From Manganibacter manganicus (GTDB taxonomy: Bacteria; Pseudomonadota; Alphaproteobacteria; Rhizobiales; Rhizobiaceae), in contig NZ_MDET01000003.1 of assembly GCF_002075885.1 (NCBI RefSeq), positions 62,001-126,000 on the forward strand: 64,000 nucleotides of DNA, in the 5' to 3' direction. Positions 43,839 to 55,068 of this stretch are shown piece after piece. The first letter of the stretch is position 1. Each line of letters begins with the position of its first letter. Below the pieces are notes generated by a model. The model had not been told where the DNA came from. It ran no database searches and saw nothing but the letters and a program-made list of their open reading frames with translations. Made by a program: the position numbers and the translations under genes.

Positions 43839-43857
43839 ATGGTTAATCCCACCTTAT
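43839..43857 (-). promoter_or_regulatory. CtrA-like box upstream of the DUF882 gene
   Basis: The + strand reads ATGGTTAA (the CtrA half site TTAACCAT on the minus strand), and TTAA-N7-TTAT is one base from the full TTAA-N7-TTAA box. It sits about 40-55 nt before the first possible start of the cell-wall gene. CtrA control of envelope genes is known in alphaproteobacteria; binding here is inference. Confidence 0.35.
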
Positions 43858-43949
43858 TGAAGTTGAATTACGGTAACATGGTGGCAACTTCCCGGCAAAA
43901 AATTGCCCCGCCCATCGTGGTAAATGATCGGTTTAGGCGCCCGGGGCGC

Positions 43950-45437
<1,488 letters not shown>

Positions 45438-45571
45438 GTGTGCCCGAAACGACGTTCCGCCTGTTTTGCCCTATGGATCATCTTGGCACAGGATTCTAAA
45501 CAAGCTTTCAAAAAAGCCGGTGAACGAAATCCATAGGATTTGACCGGCTTTCGCTCGGAAAGGACATTGCA

Positions 45572-47407
45572 ATGCCCGCAGCTTCGGCCAACCAGCACGC
45601 AACCGCATCCACGCCAGGGCAGCGGGCCGCTCCGGGCGATCTGCCGGAATGGAACCTGGCCGACCTCTACCCGGCCATGGATGCGCCGGAACTCAAGCGC
45701 GACATCGACAAAGCTATGGCGGACTCGGCCGCCTTCGAGGCGCGATGGAAAGGCCAATTGGGTGATGAGGCCGCCCGCGCCGAGCAGGGAAGACTGGGCA
45801 CGGCGCTGCGCGCCTATGAGGCGCTGGAAGAACTGATCGGCCGCATCGTTTCCTATGCCGGGCTGGTCTATGCCGGCGACACCTCCGATCCCAGGCGTGC
45901 CAAGCTTTACGGCGATATCCAGGAGAAGATGACGGACGCCAGTTCCCATCTTTTGTTTTTCGCGCTCGAACTCAACCAGATCGAAGATGCGACCATCGAG
46001 AAGGCCCTCGAAGCCGATCCAGTCTTCGGTCATTACCGTCCTTGGGTGATCGATCTCAGGAAGGACAAACCGCACCAGCTCGACGACCGCATCGAGCAAT
46101 TGTTCCACGAAAAGTCGATCACCGGGCGCGGCGCGTGGAACCGCCTGTTCGACGAGACGATGACCGACCTGCGCTTCACCGTCGATGGCGAGGAACTGAC
46201 ACTGGAGCCGACACTGAACCGGTTGCAGGATCAGGATGGCGAAGTACGCCGCAAGGCATCCGAGGCGCTCGCGGCAACCTTCTCGGAAAACCTGCGCACG
46301 TTCACGCTGATCACCAATACGCTGGCCAAGGATCTGGAGATTTCCAACCGCTGGCGCGGCTTTCAGGATATCGCCGATTCCCGCCATCTGGCGAATCGCG
46401 TCGAGCCGGAGGTCGTGAACGCGCTGACGGCTGCCGTTCACGACGCCTATCCTCGCCTATCGCACCGCTACTATCGGATGAAGGCCCGCTGGCTCGGCAT
46501 GAAGCAGATGAACCACTGGGATCGTAACGCGCCGTTGCCCGAAACGCCGAAAGCGACAATCCCCTGGGACACCGCGAAGGACACCGTGCTTTCGGCCTAT
46601 CACCGTTTTTCGCCTCAGATGGCGGACATTGCCCGTACCTTTTTCGACCGGCGCTGGATCGACGCTTCGGTGCGGCCCGGCAAGTCGCCCGGAGCCTTCG
46701 CCCATCCAACCGTGCCGTCGGTGCATCCTTACGTGCTTCTGAACTATATGGGCAAGCCGCGCGACGTGATGACGCTGGCCCATGAACTCGGCCACGGCGT
46801 GCATCAGGTGCTGGCCGGCGGCCAGGGCGCGCTGATGGCATCGACGCCGCTGACGCTCGCCGAAACGGCCTCGGTGTTCGGCGAGATGCTGACCTTCCGT
46901 TCCCTGCTCGATGCCAGCACCGACCGGCGTGAGCGCAAGGCGATGCTCGCCCAGAAGGTCGAGGACATGATCAACACGGTGGTGCGCCAAATCGCCTTCT
47001 ACGAGTTCGAGCGCAAGGTCCACACGGAGCGCCGCAACGGCGAGCTCACCGCCGACCGGCTGGGCGAGTTCTGGCTGGAGGTGCAGGCCGAAAGCCTCGG
47101 CCCGGCGATCAAGCTGCGCGAAGGCTACGAGACCTTCTGGACCTATATCCCGCACTTCATCCATTCACCGTTCTATGTCTATGCCTATGCCTTCGGCGAC
47201 TGCCTGGTGAACTCGCTCTACGCGGTTTACCAGAATGCCGAGCGCGGCTTTCAGGACAAGTATTTCGACATGCTGAAGGCCGGCGGCACCAAGCATCACA
47301 CCGAACTCTTGAAGCCTTTCGGATTGAATGCTTCCGACCCCGCATTCTGGCAGATCGGTCTCGGCGTCATCTCCGGCCTGATCGACGAACTGGAAGAACT
47401 GGATTGA
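45572..47407 (+). CDS. pepF: M3-family oligoendopeptidase (PepF-like)
   Basis: A 611-residue zinc metallopeptidase degrading oligopeptides in the cytosol. The zinc site is LAHELGHGVHQVLAGGQG (HExxH as HELGH), with the third ligand region TASVFGEMLTF. N-terminal helices (WNLADLYPAMDAPELKRDID) match the M3B family. The stop overlaps the pabB start, so it probably leads a pepF-pabB-pabC operon. Confidence 0.95.
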   Translation: MPAASANQHATASTPGQRAAPGDLPEWNLADLYPAMDAPELKRDIDKAMADSAAFEARWKGQLGDEAARAEQGRLGTALRAYEALEELIGRIVSYAGLVYAGDTSDPRRAKLYGDIQEKMTDASSHLLFFALELNQIEDATIEKALEADPVFGHYRPWVIDLRKDKPHQLDDRIEQLFHEKSITGRGAWNRLFDETMTDLRFTVDGEELTLEPTLNRLQDQDGEVRRKASEALAATFSENLRTFTLITNTLAKDLEISNRWRGFQDIADSRHLANRVEPEVVNALTAAVHDAYPRLSHRYYRMKARWLGMKQMNHWDRNAPLPETPKATIPWDTAKDTVLSAYHRFSPQMADIARTFFDRRWIDASVRPGKSPGAFAHPTVPSVHPYVLLNYMGKPRDVMTLAHELGHGVHQVLAGGQGALMASTPLTLAETASVFGEMLTFRSLLDASTDRRERKAMLAQKVEDMINTVVRQIAFYEFERKVHTERRNGELTADRLGEFWLEVQAESLGPAIKLREGYETFWTYIPHFIHSPFYVYAYAFGDCLVNSLYAVYQNAERGFQDKYFDMLKAGGTKHHTELLKPFGLNASDPAFWQIGLGVISGLIDELEELD

Positions 47408-48561
47408 TTTCTGCGCCTGACGCCCCCTTCATTCTCCTGCGCGACGACCTCGCCGGCAGCGAAGCTCTGTTCGAGCGGCCGGCGGAGATAATCGTTGCCG
47501 ACAGCGCGGAAAGTTTCGAGCCGGCATTGGCCGCCGCGCAGGCCGCCCATGACACCGGCAAATGGCTGGCAGGCTATTTCTCCTACGAGGCCGGCTATCT
47601 GCTGGAGGACAAGCTCAAGCCACGCCTGCCGGAAGGCCGGCGCGCGCCGCTCGTCTGCCTCGGCGTCTTCGACAAACCCGTGCTGCGCGCAATCGCCTCG
47701 GCGGGCCGTCCCGCCACCAACGGCCCGATCTTCGACGCACGCGCAACTTGGTCGTTCCAGGATTATGAACGGCGCTTCGCACGCCTGCACCGGCATCTGC
47801 GCGAGGGCGACTGCTATCAGGGCAATCTGACGTTTCCGGTCCATGCGCACTGGTCGGGCCAACCGCTCGCCGCGTTCGACGCGCTGACGGAGCGCCAGCC
47901 GGTGCGCTATGGTGCGCTGGTCGATCTCGGCGGACCCGTCGTCCTGTCGCGCTCGCCGGAACTCTTCTTTGAGGTGGACAGGCAAGGCTGGATCGAAACG
48001 CATCCGATGAAGGGCACCGCGCCGCGCGGCGCGACCCCACAAGAAGACGAGCGGCTGAAGGAATTCCTGCGCAACGACGAGAAGAACCAGGCGGAGAACC
48101 GCATGATCGTCGATCTCTTGCGCAACGACATATCGCTGATCAGCGAGGTGGGCACGCTCGACGTACCGGAGCTTTTCCGCATCGAAAGCTATCCGACCGT
48201 GCATCAGATGGTCAGCCGGGTGAGGGCAAAGCTCCTGCCCGACCTCTCGATCCGCCGCATCCTTGCCGCCCTTTTCCCTTGCGGCTCGATCACCGGTGCG
48301 CCGAAAATCCGCGCCATGGAAATCCTGCGCGAACTGGAAGGTAAGCCGCGCGACGTCTATTGCGGCGCCATCGGCTGGATCGCTCCGGACAAGCGCATGC
48401 GCTTTTCGGTGGCCATCCGCACCATCTCGCTCTTTCGCGATGGGGAAGCGGTCTACAATGTCGGCGGCGGCATCGTCTTCGATTCTACCGCCAGTGAGGA
48501 GTATCAGGAGTGTCTGCTGAAGGCGCGCTTCGCAACGGGAACGTCCCCGGCTTCGAGTTGA
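47404..48561 (+). CDS. pabB: Aminodeoxychorismate synthase component I (PabB)
   Basis: A 385-residue chorismate-utilising enzyme producing 4-amino-4-deoxychorismate for folate. Chorismate-binding blocks are present: GDCYQGNLTF, the PMKGTAPRG loop, NRMIVDLLRNDIS, CGSITGAPKIRAMEILRELE and YNVGGGIVFDSTASEEYQE. The start is TTG at 47404, overlapping the pepF stop (TTGA). The glutaminase partner PabA is not in the window. It overlaps the pabC-like gene by 52 nt. Confidence 0.93.
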   Translation: MISAPDAPFILLRDDLAGSEALFERPAEIIVADSAESFEPALAAAQAAHDTGKWLAGYFSYEAGYLLEDKLKPRLPEGRRAPLVCLGVFDKPVLRAIASAGRPATNGPIFDARATWSFQDYERRFARLHRHLREGDCYQGNLTFPVHAHWSGQPLAAFDALTERQPVRYGALVDLGGPVVLSRSPELFFEVDRQGWIETHPMKGTAPRGATPQEDERLKEFLRNDEKNQAENRMIVDLLRNDISLISEVGTLDVPELFRIESYPTVHQMVSRVRAKLLPDLSIRRILAALFPCGSITGAPKIRAMEILRELEGKPRDVYCGAIGWIAPDKRMRFSVAIRTISLFRDGEAVYNVGGGIVFDSTASEEYQECLLKARFATGTSPASS

Positions 48562-49172
48562 TCGAGACACTGCGCTGGCAGCCCGATACGGGATTCCTAC
48601 GCGGCGATCTTCACCTGGCACGGCTGGCTGCCTCGGCCGGCGCGCTCGGCTTCAGCCACGACCCGGATCGGATTGGCACGGCATTGCATGACGCCATCGT
48701 CGGCTCTAACGAGCCGCAGCGCGTCCGGTTGACGCTGGCACGCGACGGCGCCGCGCAATGCTCGGCTCAGCCTTTCCAGCCGCTCCCCGCAGGCACGGTC
48801 TGGCGCTTGAAACCGGCCAGGGCGCGACTGGATTCGGCCAATCCGCTTCTGTGCCACAAGACAAGCAGGCGCGAGATCTTTGCGCAGGCGCGCGCCGAAT
48901 ACCCGCCGGATGCAGCCGACGAGGTGTTGCTTGCCAATGAGCGGGGCGAGATTTGCGAGGGCAGTTTCACCAATCTGTTCGCCGATTTCGGCGATGGCCT
49001 GCTTGCCACTCCGCCGCTCGATTGCGGACTTCTACCAGGTATTCTGCGCGCCGAACTGCTTCGGCAAGGCAAAGCACGCGAGGAAATCCTCACTCTCGAT
49101 CGGCTGAACACAGCCAGGGCGCTTTATGTCGGCAATTCGCTGCGCGGCCTGATTTTAGCACGGCTGGTCTAA
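48510..49172 (+). CDS. pabC: Aminodeoxychorismate lyase-like, class IV PLP enzyme (PabC)
   Basis: A 220-residue branched-chain-aminotransferase-fold protein, shorter than most PabC (about 270). FELIETLRWQPDTGFLRGDL starts the fold, the PLP Lys is in LLCHKTSRREIF, and the cofactor site is VLLANERGEICEGSFTNLF with LLPGILR. Together with PabB it would yield p-aminobenzoate. The start is GTG at 48510 inside the pabB end; the 52-nt overlap supports co-translation. Confidence 0.88.
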   Translation: MSAEGALRNGNVPGFELIETLRWQPDTGFLRGDLHLARLAASAGALGFSHDPDRIGTALHDAIVGSNEPQRVRLTLARDGAAQCSAQPFQPLPAGTVWRLKPARARLDSANPLLCHKTSRREIFAQARAEYPPDAADEVLLANERGEICEGSFTNLFADFGDGLLATPPLDCGLLPGILRAELLRQGKAREEILTLDRLNTARALYVGNSLRGLILARLV

Positions 49173-49242
49173 GCGGCAGAGATTGCAGCCGAGACGGCGC
49201 TGCGATATCGCCTTGGCCAAACAAATGAGACGACAGTTTACC

Positions 49243-50169
49243 ATGCCGGGACAAACGCCCATCCACACGCCCTATGACGGCTCGTCCAAGCCTTTCACCA
49301 TCGGCCTGAGCCCTCTCGATCTCAAAGACTGGATCGAGGTGGATGAAAATCTCCTGCCGCATCTGGCCGAAAAGCAGCGGCTTTACTCCGAAATTCCCAC
49401 CGACATCTTCGTCGAGAAAAACGAGACGCGCGATGCACAGCGCGAAGTGCTCGGCCTGATCGAGTCGCATCTGGCGGAGACCTGTCCCCGGACGCACCGC
49501 CGCAAAGGCGACCGCGTTGCAGTGATCGGCTTCGACGACGACAATATCGCTCTCCCCGATGCACCACTGGCCAAGGCCTCGATGCTGGTTCAGGAAGATT
49601 TGATCCTGATGCGGCGCCATAACGATGGCTGGCGCCTTGACGCCGGCGCGCTCTGCTTTCCTTCGTCCTGGTCGCTCACCGAAAAATTCGGCCGCCCCTT
49701 GCAGGAAATTCATATTCCGATCCCCGGCTTCGGCCCCGGCACGCGGCCCGACATCCTGATCGAACGCATGTTCGACAAGCTTCAGGTGGAGCAGCCGGTG
49801 CAGCGTTACAACTGGTCGATGCAGGCGGGCGATGCGCTTTACCTGCCGCTTTCGAACAGCCAACGCGATATCCGCGCCACTGAGCGACCTTCCAATTATC
49901 CGGATGGCGACATCAACGCCCATGCGTTCATCCGCGTCGAACGCCAGACATTGAGGAAACTTCCCACGTCGCAGGATATCCTGTTCACCATCCGCATTCA
50001 CCTCGATCCGCTGCGGACCCTGGAGAAACATCCCGAGCGGGCGCGGATCGCCGCCTCCTTCGCCACCCAACTCGAGGCATTGGACGAGGCCCAACTCGAC
50101 TATAAGGGCCTGACCGCCGACCGCGATGCGCTGGTCGCGTTTCTCAGGCAAGCAGCCGTACAGGCGTAG
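49243..50169 (+). CDS. DUF3445 haem-dependent oxidative N-demethylase-like protein
   Basis: A 308-residue protein of the DUF3445 family, some members of which are haem enzymes that demethylate amines such as dimethylamine. Family blocks are CFPSSWSLTEKFGRPLQEIH, PVQRYNWSMQAGDALYLPLS and RVERQTLRKLPTSQDILFTI. No membrane segment. An ATG at 49225 would add six residues. The gene lies 101 nt before homospermidine synthase, which suggests amine metabolism, but the real substrate is unknown. Confidence 0.85.
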   Translation: MPGQTPIHTPYDGSSKPFTIGLSPLDLKDWIEVDENLLPHLAEKQRLYSEIPTDIFVEKNETRDAQREVLGLIESHLAETCPRTHRRKGDRVAVIGFDDDNIALPDAPLAKASMLVQEDLILMRRHNDGWRLDAGALCFPSSWSLTEKFGRPLQEIHIPIPGFGPGTRPDILIERMFDKLQVEQPVQRYNWSMQAGDALYLPLSNSQRDIRATERPSNYPDGDINAHAFIRVERQTLRKLPTSQDILFTIRIHLDPLRTLEKHPERARIAASFATQLEALDEAQLDYKGLTADRDALVAFLRQAAVQA

Positions 50170-50270
50170 CCAATTTCGCCTTTTTGCTGGCAGGCCATTC
50201 CGATCTGTGGTTTAGCGCCTCATTATTGGTCAGCCACAACGGCGAGCCGATTTTTCAGAGGTTCTGCAGA

Positions 50271-51716
50271 ATGGCACAGGAAAACTGGCCCGTTTACGGC
50301 GAGATCACCGGTCCGATCGTCATGCTCGGTTTCGGTTCCATCGGCCGGGGCGCACTCCCTCTGGTCGAGCGTCATTTCAAATTCGACCGCTCGCGCATGG
50401 TCGTCATCGATCCCAGCGATCACAACCGCCGGTTTCTCGATGAAAGCGGCGTCGCATTCGTCCAGCAGGCGGTGACCAAAGCCAATTACAGGGAACTTCT
50501 GACCCCCCTGCTGCAAAAGGGCGAAGGCCAGGGCTTCTGCATCAATCTGTCGGTCGATACCGGCTCGGTCGATCTGATGCGACTGTGCCGTGAACTCGGC
50601 GTTCTTTACGTCGATACTGTGATCGAGCCCTGGCTCGGCTTCTATTTCGACACCGATGCCGATAATGCCTCGCGCACCAATTACGCGTTGCGCGAAAGCC
50701 TGTTGGCCGAGAAGCGCGGCAATCCGGGCGGCAGCACCGCCGTATCCACCTGCGGAGCCAATCCCGGCATGGTGTCGTGGTTCGTCAAGCAGGCGCTGGT
50801 CAATCTGGCGAACGATCTCGGCATGGAATTCACCACGCCTGGACCGCGAGACCGCGACGGCTGGGCGAAGCTGATGCAGAAGGCCGGCGTCAAGGGTATC
50901 CACATTGCCGAACGAGACACCCAGCGCGCGGCGAAACCCAAGCCGCTGGACACGTTCTGGAATACCTGGTCGGTCGAAGGCTTCATTGCCGAGGGCCTGC
51001 AGCCGGCTGAGCTTGGCTGGGGCACGCATGAAAACTGGACGCCCGACAATGCACGCAGCTTTGAAACCGGCTGCAAGGCGGCGATCTATCTCGACCAGCC
51101 TGGCGCCAATACGCGCGTGCGCTCATGGACGCCGACGCCAGGGCCGCAATATGGTTTCCTGGTGACGCACAATGAATCCATTTCCATCGCCGATTTCTTC
51201 ACCGTGCGCGGCAAGGACGGACAGGCCGAATATCGCCCGACCTGCCATTATGCCTATCACCCGTGCAACGACGCCGTACTGTCGTTGCACGAAATGTTCG
51301 GCGCCGCGGGCAAGGCGCAATCTGTCCAGCATGTGCTGGATGAGGACGAACTTGTCGACGGCCTCGATGAACTCGGCGTGCTGCTCTACGGCCATGCCAA
51401 AAACGCCTATTGGTACGGTTCGCAACTGTCGCTGGCGGAAGCGCGCAAACTGGCGCCCAACCAGAACGCGACCGGCCTGCAAGTGAGTTCGGCCGTGCTG
51501 GCCGGCATGGTCTGGGCATTGGAAAACCCGCTGGCCGGCATCGTCGAAGCCGACGAAATGGACTACCAGCGTTGCCTTGAGGTGCAGTCGCCCTATCTCG
51601 GCCCCATGGAGGGTTATTACACCGATTGGACACCGCTGGACGGCCGGCCGGGCCTTTTCCCCGAGGACATCGACGCGAACGATCCGTGGCAGTTCCGCAA
51701 CATATTGGTACGATAA
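50271..51716 (+). CDS. hss: Homospermidine synthase
   Basis: A 481-residue NAD-dependent enzyme that joins two putrescine units (or putrescine and spermidine) into sym-homospermidine, the major rhizobial polyamine. The Rossmann start is PIVMLGFGSIGRGALPLVER, with GVLYVDTVIEPWLGFYFDTD, STCGANPGMVSWFVKQAL and PTCHYAYHPCNDAVLSLHEM typical of bacterial HSS. Length matches (about 477). Start ATG 50271 with AGAGG upstream. The putrescine source is the decarboxylase at 26247. Confidence 0.96.
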   Translation: MAQENWPVYGEITGPIVMLGFGSIGRGALPLVERHFKFDRSRMVVIDPSDHNRRFLDESGVAFVQQAVTKANYRELLTPLLQKGEGQGFCINLSVDTGSVDLMRLCRELGVLYVDTVIEPWLGFYFDTDADNASRTNYALRESLLAEKRGNPGGSTAVSTCGANPGMVSWFVKQALVNLANDLGMEFTTPGPRDRDGWAKLMQKAGVKGIHIAERDTQRAAKPKPLDTFWNTWSVEGFIAEGLQPAELGWGTHENWTPDNARSFETGCKAAIYLDQPGANTRVRSWTPTPGPQYGFLVTHNESISIADFFTVRGKDGQAEYRPTCHYAYHPCNDAVLSLHEMFGAAGKAQSVQHVLDEDELVDGLDELGVLLYGHAKNAYWYGSQLSLAEARKLAPNQNATGLQVSSAVLAGMVWALENPLAGIVEADEMDYQRCLEVQSPYLGPMEGYYTDWTPLDGRPGLFPEDIDANDPWQFRNILVR

Positions 51717-51801
51717 CGTGAGACCGATCACATCCCGCCCCATTGCAATCGCCGGGAAATCGGGGGATGGATTGATAGCGGACCGAGTAAAGGACTTTCT
51801 C

Positions 51802-52179
51802 ATGATGACTGTGCGCAATATTCTTTCCGCCGGGCTGATGACCGCCGCCGCTGCGGCGCTTGCCGCCTGCACGACGGGTGGCCCTGGCGGGCCGGGTCTG
51901 CCTGGAACGCCTCGCGGCGTCGAAGGCTCGTGGATCGACGCGCAAGGCACCGGCCTCTCGACCTTCCAGGGCGGCAGGTTCCAGACGGTTGCGACCGATA
52001 CGGGACAGAAACTTTCCGACGGCAGCTACCGGATGACCGGCGCAACCTCGGTGGAAATCAGCGGCACCTCGCTGATCCGCCAGGCGCCAGTCGCCTTCAA
52101 CTGCCTGATGGTATCGACCAGTCAACTTAACTGCACCAGCTCCAGCGGGCAGAATTTCGTGCTGACCCGACGCGGATGA
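51802..52179 (+). CDS. omp10: Outer-membrane lipoprotein Omp10
   Basis: A 125-residue lipoprotein with lipobox LAAC (Cys about residue 23) after a hydrophobic signal. The mature part, GVEGSWIDAQGTGLSTFQGG, TDTGQKLSDGSYRMTG and LMVSTSQLNCTSSSGQNFVL, closely follows Brucella Omp10 as I remember it, including its paired Cys. It is an abundant surface antigen of the Brucella group. AAGGA lies 8 nt before the ATG. A GC hairpin follows the stop. Confidence 0.88.
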   Translation: MMTVRNILSAGLMTAAAAALAACTTGGPGGPGLPGTPRGVEGSWIDAQGTGLSTFQGGRFQTVATDTGQKLSDGSYRMTGATSVEISGTSLIRQAPVAFNCLMVSTSQLNCTSSSGQNFVLTRRG

Positions 52180-52200
52180 TTTCTTCACTCATGGTTTGCG

Positions 52201-52220
52201 GGCGGCGCCTTGTCGCCGCC
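52201..52220 (+). terminator. Hairpin after omp10
   Basis: A perfect 7-bp GC stem, ggcggcg (52201-52207) with cgccgcc (52214-52220), 22 nt after the omp10 stop. The following tcatgccctcttc is only pyrimidine-rich, so this is a probable but not typical terminator. Confidence 0.5.
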
Positions 52221-52368
52221 TCATGCCCTCTTCGATTCTGCTTGCGTGACACAATCGGCGGTGGAAGGATGGCCGCCGCCCTTTAGCGTTCCACACAGGT
52301 GCGGCCAGACGCGACATTGAAATGGCGCGCCATATCGCTAGTTTCGCGCCTGTCCTCGGAGCGTTTTC

Positions 52369-53412
52369 ATGACCCTGTCCAGTCCTGTCACGACAATTGC
52401 CGAAGCCGGTGCGTCACCGCGTGGCAATTCCACGAAGACTGGCGTCATGCTGGTCAATCTCGGCACGCCGGAAGGCACGGACGCACGCTCCATGCGCCGC
52501 TATCTCGCGGAATTTCTATCCGACCGCCGGGTCATCGAATGGCCGCGCGCGATCTGGTATCCGATCCTGTACGGCATCGTGCTCAACACCCGGCCGAAGA
52601 AATCCGGTGCTCTTTATGACAAGATATGGAACACCGAGCAGAATGAATCGCCGCTGCGTACATTCACCCGCGCGCAGGGCGAGAAACTGGCGGCTACGCT
52701 GGCGGACTCGGGCATTCATGTGGATTGGGCGATGCGCTATGGCACGCCGTCCATCGAGAGCGTGCTCGAAAACATGCTGGCCGCCGGTTGCGAGCGCATC
52801 GTCATGTTTCCGCTCTATCCGCAATATTCGGCCACGACCACGGCGACGGTCAACGACAAGTTCTTCGAGTCTCTATCAAAGCTGCGGCTGATGCCGTCCG
52901 TGCGCATCGTACCGCCCTATTACAATGAGCCCGTCTATATCGACGCGCTCGCCCATTCCATCGAGACCCATCTGGCCGCTCTCGATTTCGAGCCCGAAGT
53001 GGTGATCGCGTCCTATCATGGCATCCCGCAAAGCTATGTGAAACGCGGCGACCCCTACCCCAGCCATTGCGAGGAAACGACGCGCCTTTTGCGCGAGCGC
53101 CTTGGCTGGGACGACAAGAAACTCATCATGACCTACCAGTCACGCTTCGGGCCGGAGCAATGGCTGCAACCCTATACCGACAAGACCGTGGAAAAACTGG
53201 CGCGTGACGGCGTGAAATCCGTTGCCGCCTTCAATCCGGGTTTCGTCGTCGATTGTCTGGAGACGTTGGAGGAGATCGCTGGCGAGGCTGCCGATATATT
53301 CCGCCATGCCGGCGGCAAGAACTTCACCCACATTCCCTGCCTGAACGATGGCCCGGACGGCATGGCCGTGATCGAACAACTGGTTCGCCGCGAATTATCC
53401 GGCTGGGCCTGA
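52369..53412 (+). CDS. hemH: Ferrochelatase
   Basis: A 347-residue enzyme that inserts Fe2+ into protoporphyrin IX, the last step of haem synthesis. Seen are GVMLVNLGTPEGTDARSMRR, MRYGTPSIESVLENML, MFPLYPQYSATTTATVNDKF, the catalytic His in VIASYHGIPQSYVKRGDPYP, and the acidic metal region VDCLETLEEIAGEAADIF. GGAG lies 7 nt before the ATG. Single gene by spacing. Confidence 0.97.
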   Translation: MTLSSPVTTIAEAGASPRGNSTKTGVMLVNLGTPEGTDARSMRRYLAEFLSDRRVIEWPRAIWYPILYGIVLNTRPKKSGALYDKIWNTEQNESPLRTFTRAQGEKLAATLADSGIHVDWAMRYGTPSIESVLENMLAAGCERIVMFPLYPQYSATTTATVNDKFFESLSKLRLMPSVRIVPPYYNEPVYIDALAHSIETHLAALDFEPEVVIASYHGIPQSYVKRGDPYPSHCEETTRLLRERLGWDDKKLIMTYQSRFGPEQWLQPYTDKTVEKLARDGVKSVAAFNPGFVVDCLETLEEIAGEAADIFRHAGGKNFTHIPCLNDGPDGMAVIEQLVRRELSGWA

Positions 53413-53504
53413 CGGCGCCTGCCTGCGCCCGATTGTAACGCGGACGAAACGTCCTTAAGTGGTTGATGCACACGCCGGGCGCAAGTCCAGCCGTATAGCG
53501 GGGT

Positions 53505-54458
53505 ATGTCCATGGGTTTCACCGGTTTCGATCTCGTCATTCCGATCCTGATCGTGCTTGTCCTCCTGGTGCTGTTCACCGGCATCAAGACCGTGCCGCAA
53601 GGTTACAATTATACGGTTGAACGCTTCGGCCGCTACACTAGGACGCTGTCGCCGGGGCTTAACCTGATCGTTCCGTTCGTCGATCGCGTCGGCGCGAAGA
53701 TGAACATGATGGAACAGGTTCTCGATGTACCGACGCAGGAGATCATCACCCGTGACAATGCCATCGTCGCGGTCGATGGCGTCGCCTTCTATCAGGTTCT
53801 GTCCGCGCCTCAGGCGGCTTATCAGGTCGCCGGCCTGCAAAACGCCATCCTCAACCTGACCATGACCAACATCCGCACCGTCATGGGCTCGATGGTGCTG
53901 GATGAATTGCTGTCCAACCGCGACGCCATCAACGAAAGGCTGCTGCGCGTCGTCGATGAGGCGGCGCATCCATGGGGCATCAAGGTTACGCGCGTCGAAA
54001 TCAAGGACATCAACCCGCCGGCCAATCTGGTCGATTCCATGGCCCGCCAGATGATGGCCGAACGCGACAAGCGCGCCCAGATCCTCAAGGCGGAAGGCCT
54101 GAAGCAATCGCAGATATTGGAAGCCGAAGGCCGCCGGGAAGCCGCGTTCCGCGACGCGGAAGCGCGCGAACGATCGGCCGAGGCGGAGGCCCGCGCAACG
54201 CAGGTCGTCTCCGAAGCCATTTCCAAGGGCGATGTGCAGGCACTCAACTATTTCGTCGCGCAGAAATACACCGATGCCCTCACCCGCATTGGTTCGGCCG
54301 GCAATTCCAAGATCGTGCTGATGCCGCTGGAGGCTTCATCGCTGATCGGAACGCTCGGCGGCATCGGCGAGATCGCCAAGGAGGTCTTTGGGGCCGACGC
54401 CCCCGGCGAACGGCCGCGGCATTCTTCCTCACGCCCGCCAGCCGTGCGGTCGGATTAA
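53505..54458 (+). CDS. SPFH/Band 7 membrane protein (QmcA-like)
   Basis: A 317-residue stomatin/prohibitin-type protein: one N-terminal membrane helix (about residues 5-28, [20 protein letters not shown]), the SPFH domain ([40 protein letters not shown]) and a long coiled coil ([20 protein letters not shown]). These scaffold membrane microdomains and act with NfeD proteins, and nfeD follows after 15 nt. A second ATG at 53511 is a possible start. Confidence 0.94.
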   Translation: MSMGFTGFDLVIPILIVLVLLVLFTGIKTVPQGYNYTVERFGRYTRTLSPGLNLIVPFVDRVGAKMNMMEQVLDVPTQEIITRDNAIVAVDGVAFYQVLSAPQAAYQVAGLQNAILNLTMTNIRTVMGSMVLDELLSNRDAINERLLRVVDEAAHPWGIKVTRVEIKDINPPANLVDSMARQMMAERDKRAQILKAEGLKQSQILEAEGRREAAFRDAEARERSAEAEARATQVVSEAISKGDVQALNYFVAQKYTDALTRIGSAGNSKIVLMPLEASSLIGTLGGIGEIAKEVFGADAPGERPRHSSSRPPAVRSD

Positions 54459-54473
54459 AGCTGATGCGCGGGA

Positions 54474-54950
54474 ATGGACATCATGCTCGAGCAAATCCTG
54501 CTGGCGCTTGGGCCATGGAACTGGATTGTTCTCGGGCTCGTGCTGCTGGGCCTGGAAATTCTCGTTCCCGGCATTTTCCTGCTGTGGATCGGCATTGCCG
54601 CACTGCTGGTCGGAGCCGCATCCTTGCAATTCTGGGGCGCAGGCTTCTGGACCTGGCAGGTCCAGATCGTCATTTTCCTGATAATCTCGCTGGTCTCGGC
54701 CTATGTCGGCAAACAGATCGTCAGGTCGCGCGAAGGCGATACCGACCAGCCATTGCTCAATCGCCGCGGCCAGCAGATGATCGGCCGCTCGGCAACGCTG
54801 AGCGAACCCATCCGCGAGGGCCGCGGCCATGTCCAGCTTGGCGATACGCTATGGCGTGTTTCCGGCCCTGATCTCGCGGCCGGCACGCGCGTACGCGTAA
54901 CGGGCGCCAGCGATACCGACCTGGAACTGATCGTCGAAAAGATCGAGTAG
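54474..54950 (+). CDS. NfeD-family membrane protein
   Basis: A 158-residue NfeD-like protein with three membrane helices (about residues 11-95: WNWIVLGLVLLGLEILVPGI, LWIGIAALLVGAASLQFWGA, VQIVIFLIISLVSAYVGKQI) and a C-terminal OB-fold domain (GHVQLGDTLWRVSGPDLAAG). The short form without the protease domain pairs with SPFH proteins, as here. The stop codon begins a palindromic repeat element. Confidence 0.93.
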   Translation: MDIMLEQILLALGPWNWIVLGLVLLGLEILVPGIFLLWIGIAALLVGAASLQFWGAGFWTWQVQIVIFLIISLVSAYVGKQIVRSREGDTDQPLLNRRGQQMIGRSATLSEPIREGRGHVQLGDTLWRVSGPDLAAGTRVRVTGASDTDLELIVEKIE

Positions 54951-55064
54951 AGCATTCCAGCAAAAATGTGGCGCGGTCTTGCGTCTGAAAATTCGCCTTA
55001 ACACTTTGATGGAGCATCGGAATAATCCGAGAACCGGTAACCACTTTTCGGTCCGGTGCTCTAA
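54948..55064. repeat. RIME-like intergenic repeat element
   Basis: About 117 nt bounded by tagagcat on the left and tgctcta on the right, with gcaaaaatgtg, ggtcttgcgtctg and ccgagaaccg inside. This is a diverged copy of the roughly 110-nt palindromic repeat scattered between genes in Mesorhizobium, Brucella and relatives. It fills the space between the converging nfeD and kdsD genes and may serve as a shared transcript end. Confidence 0.7.
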
Positions 55065-55068
55065 ATGT

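Noticed and set aside
41909..43846. Long open frames on the + strand opposite the DUF882 gene
   Set aside because: They are antisense shadows of a GC-rich, Ala/Pro-rich coding sequence; the minus-strand frame has the real domain.
45508..45530. Possible sigma-54 promoter upstream of pepF (cttggcacaggattc)
   Set aside because: The -24 TGGCAC part is good, but 10 bp downstream there is no GC of the -12 element (ttcta instead of ttgca).
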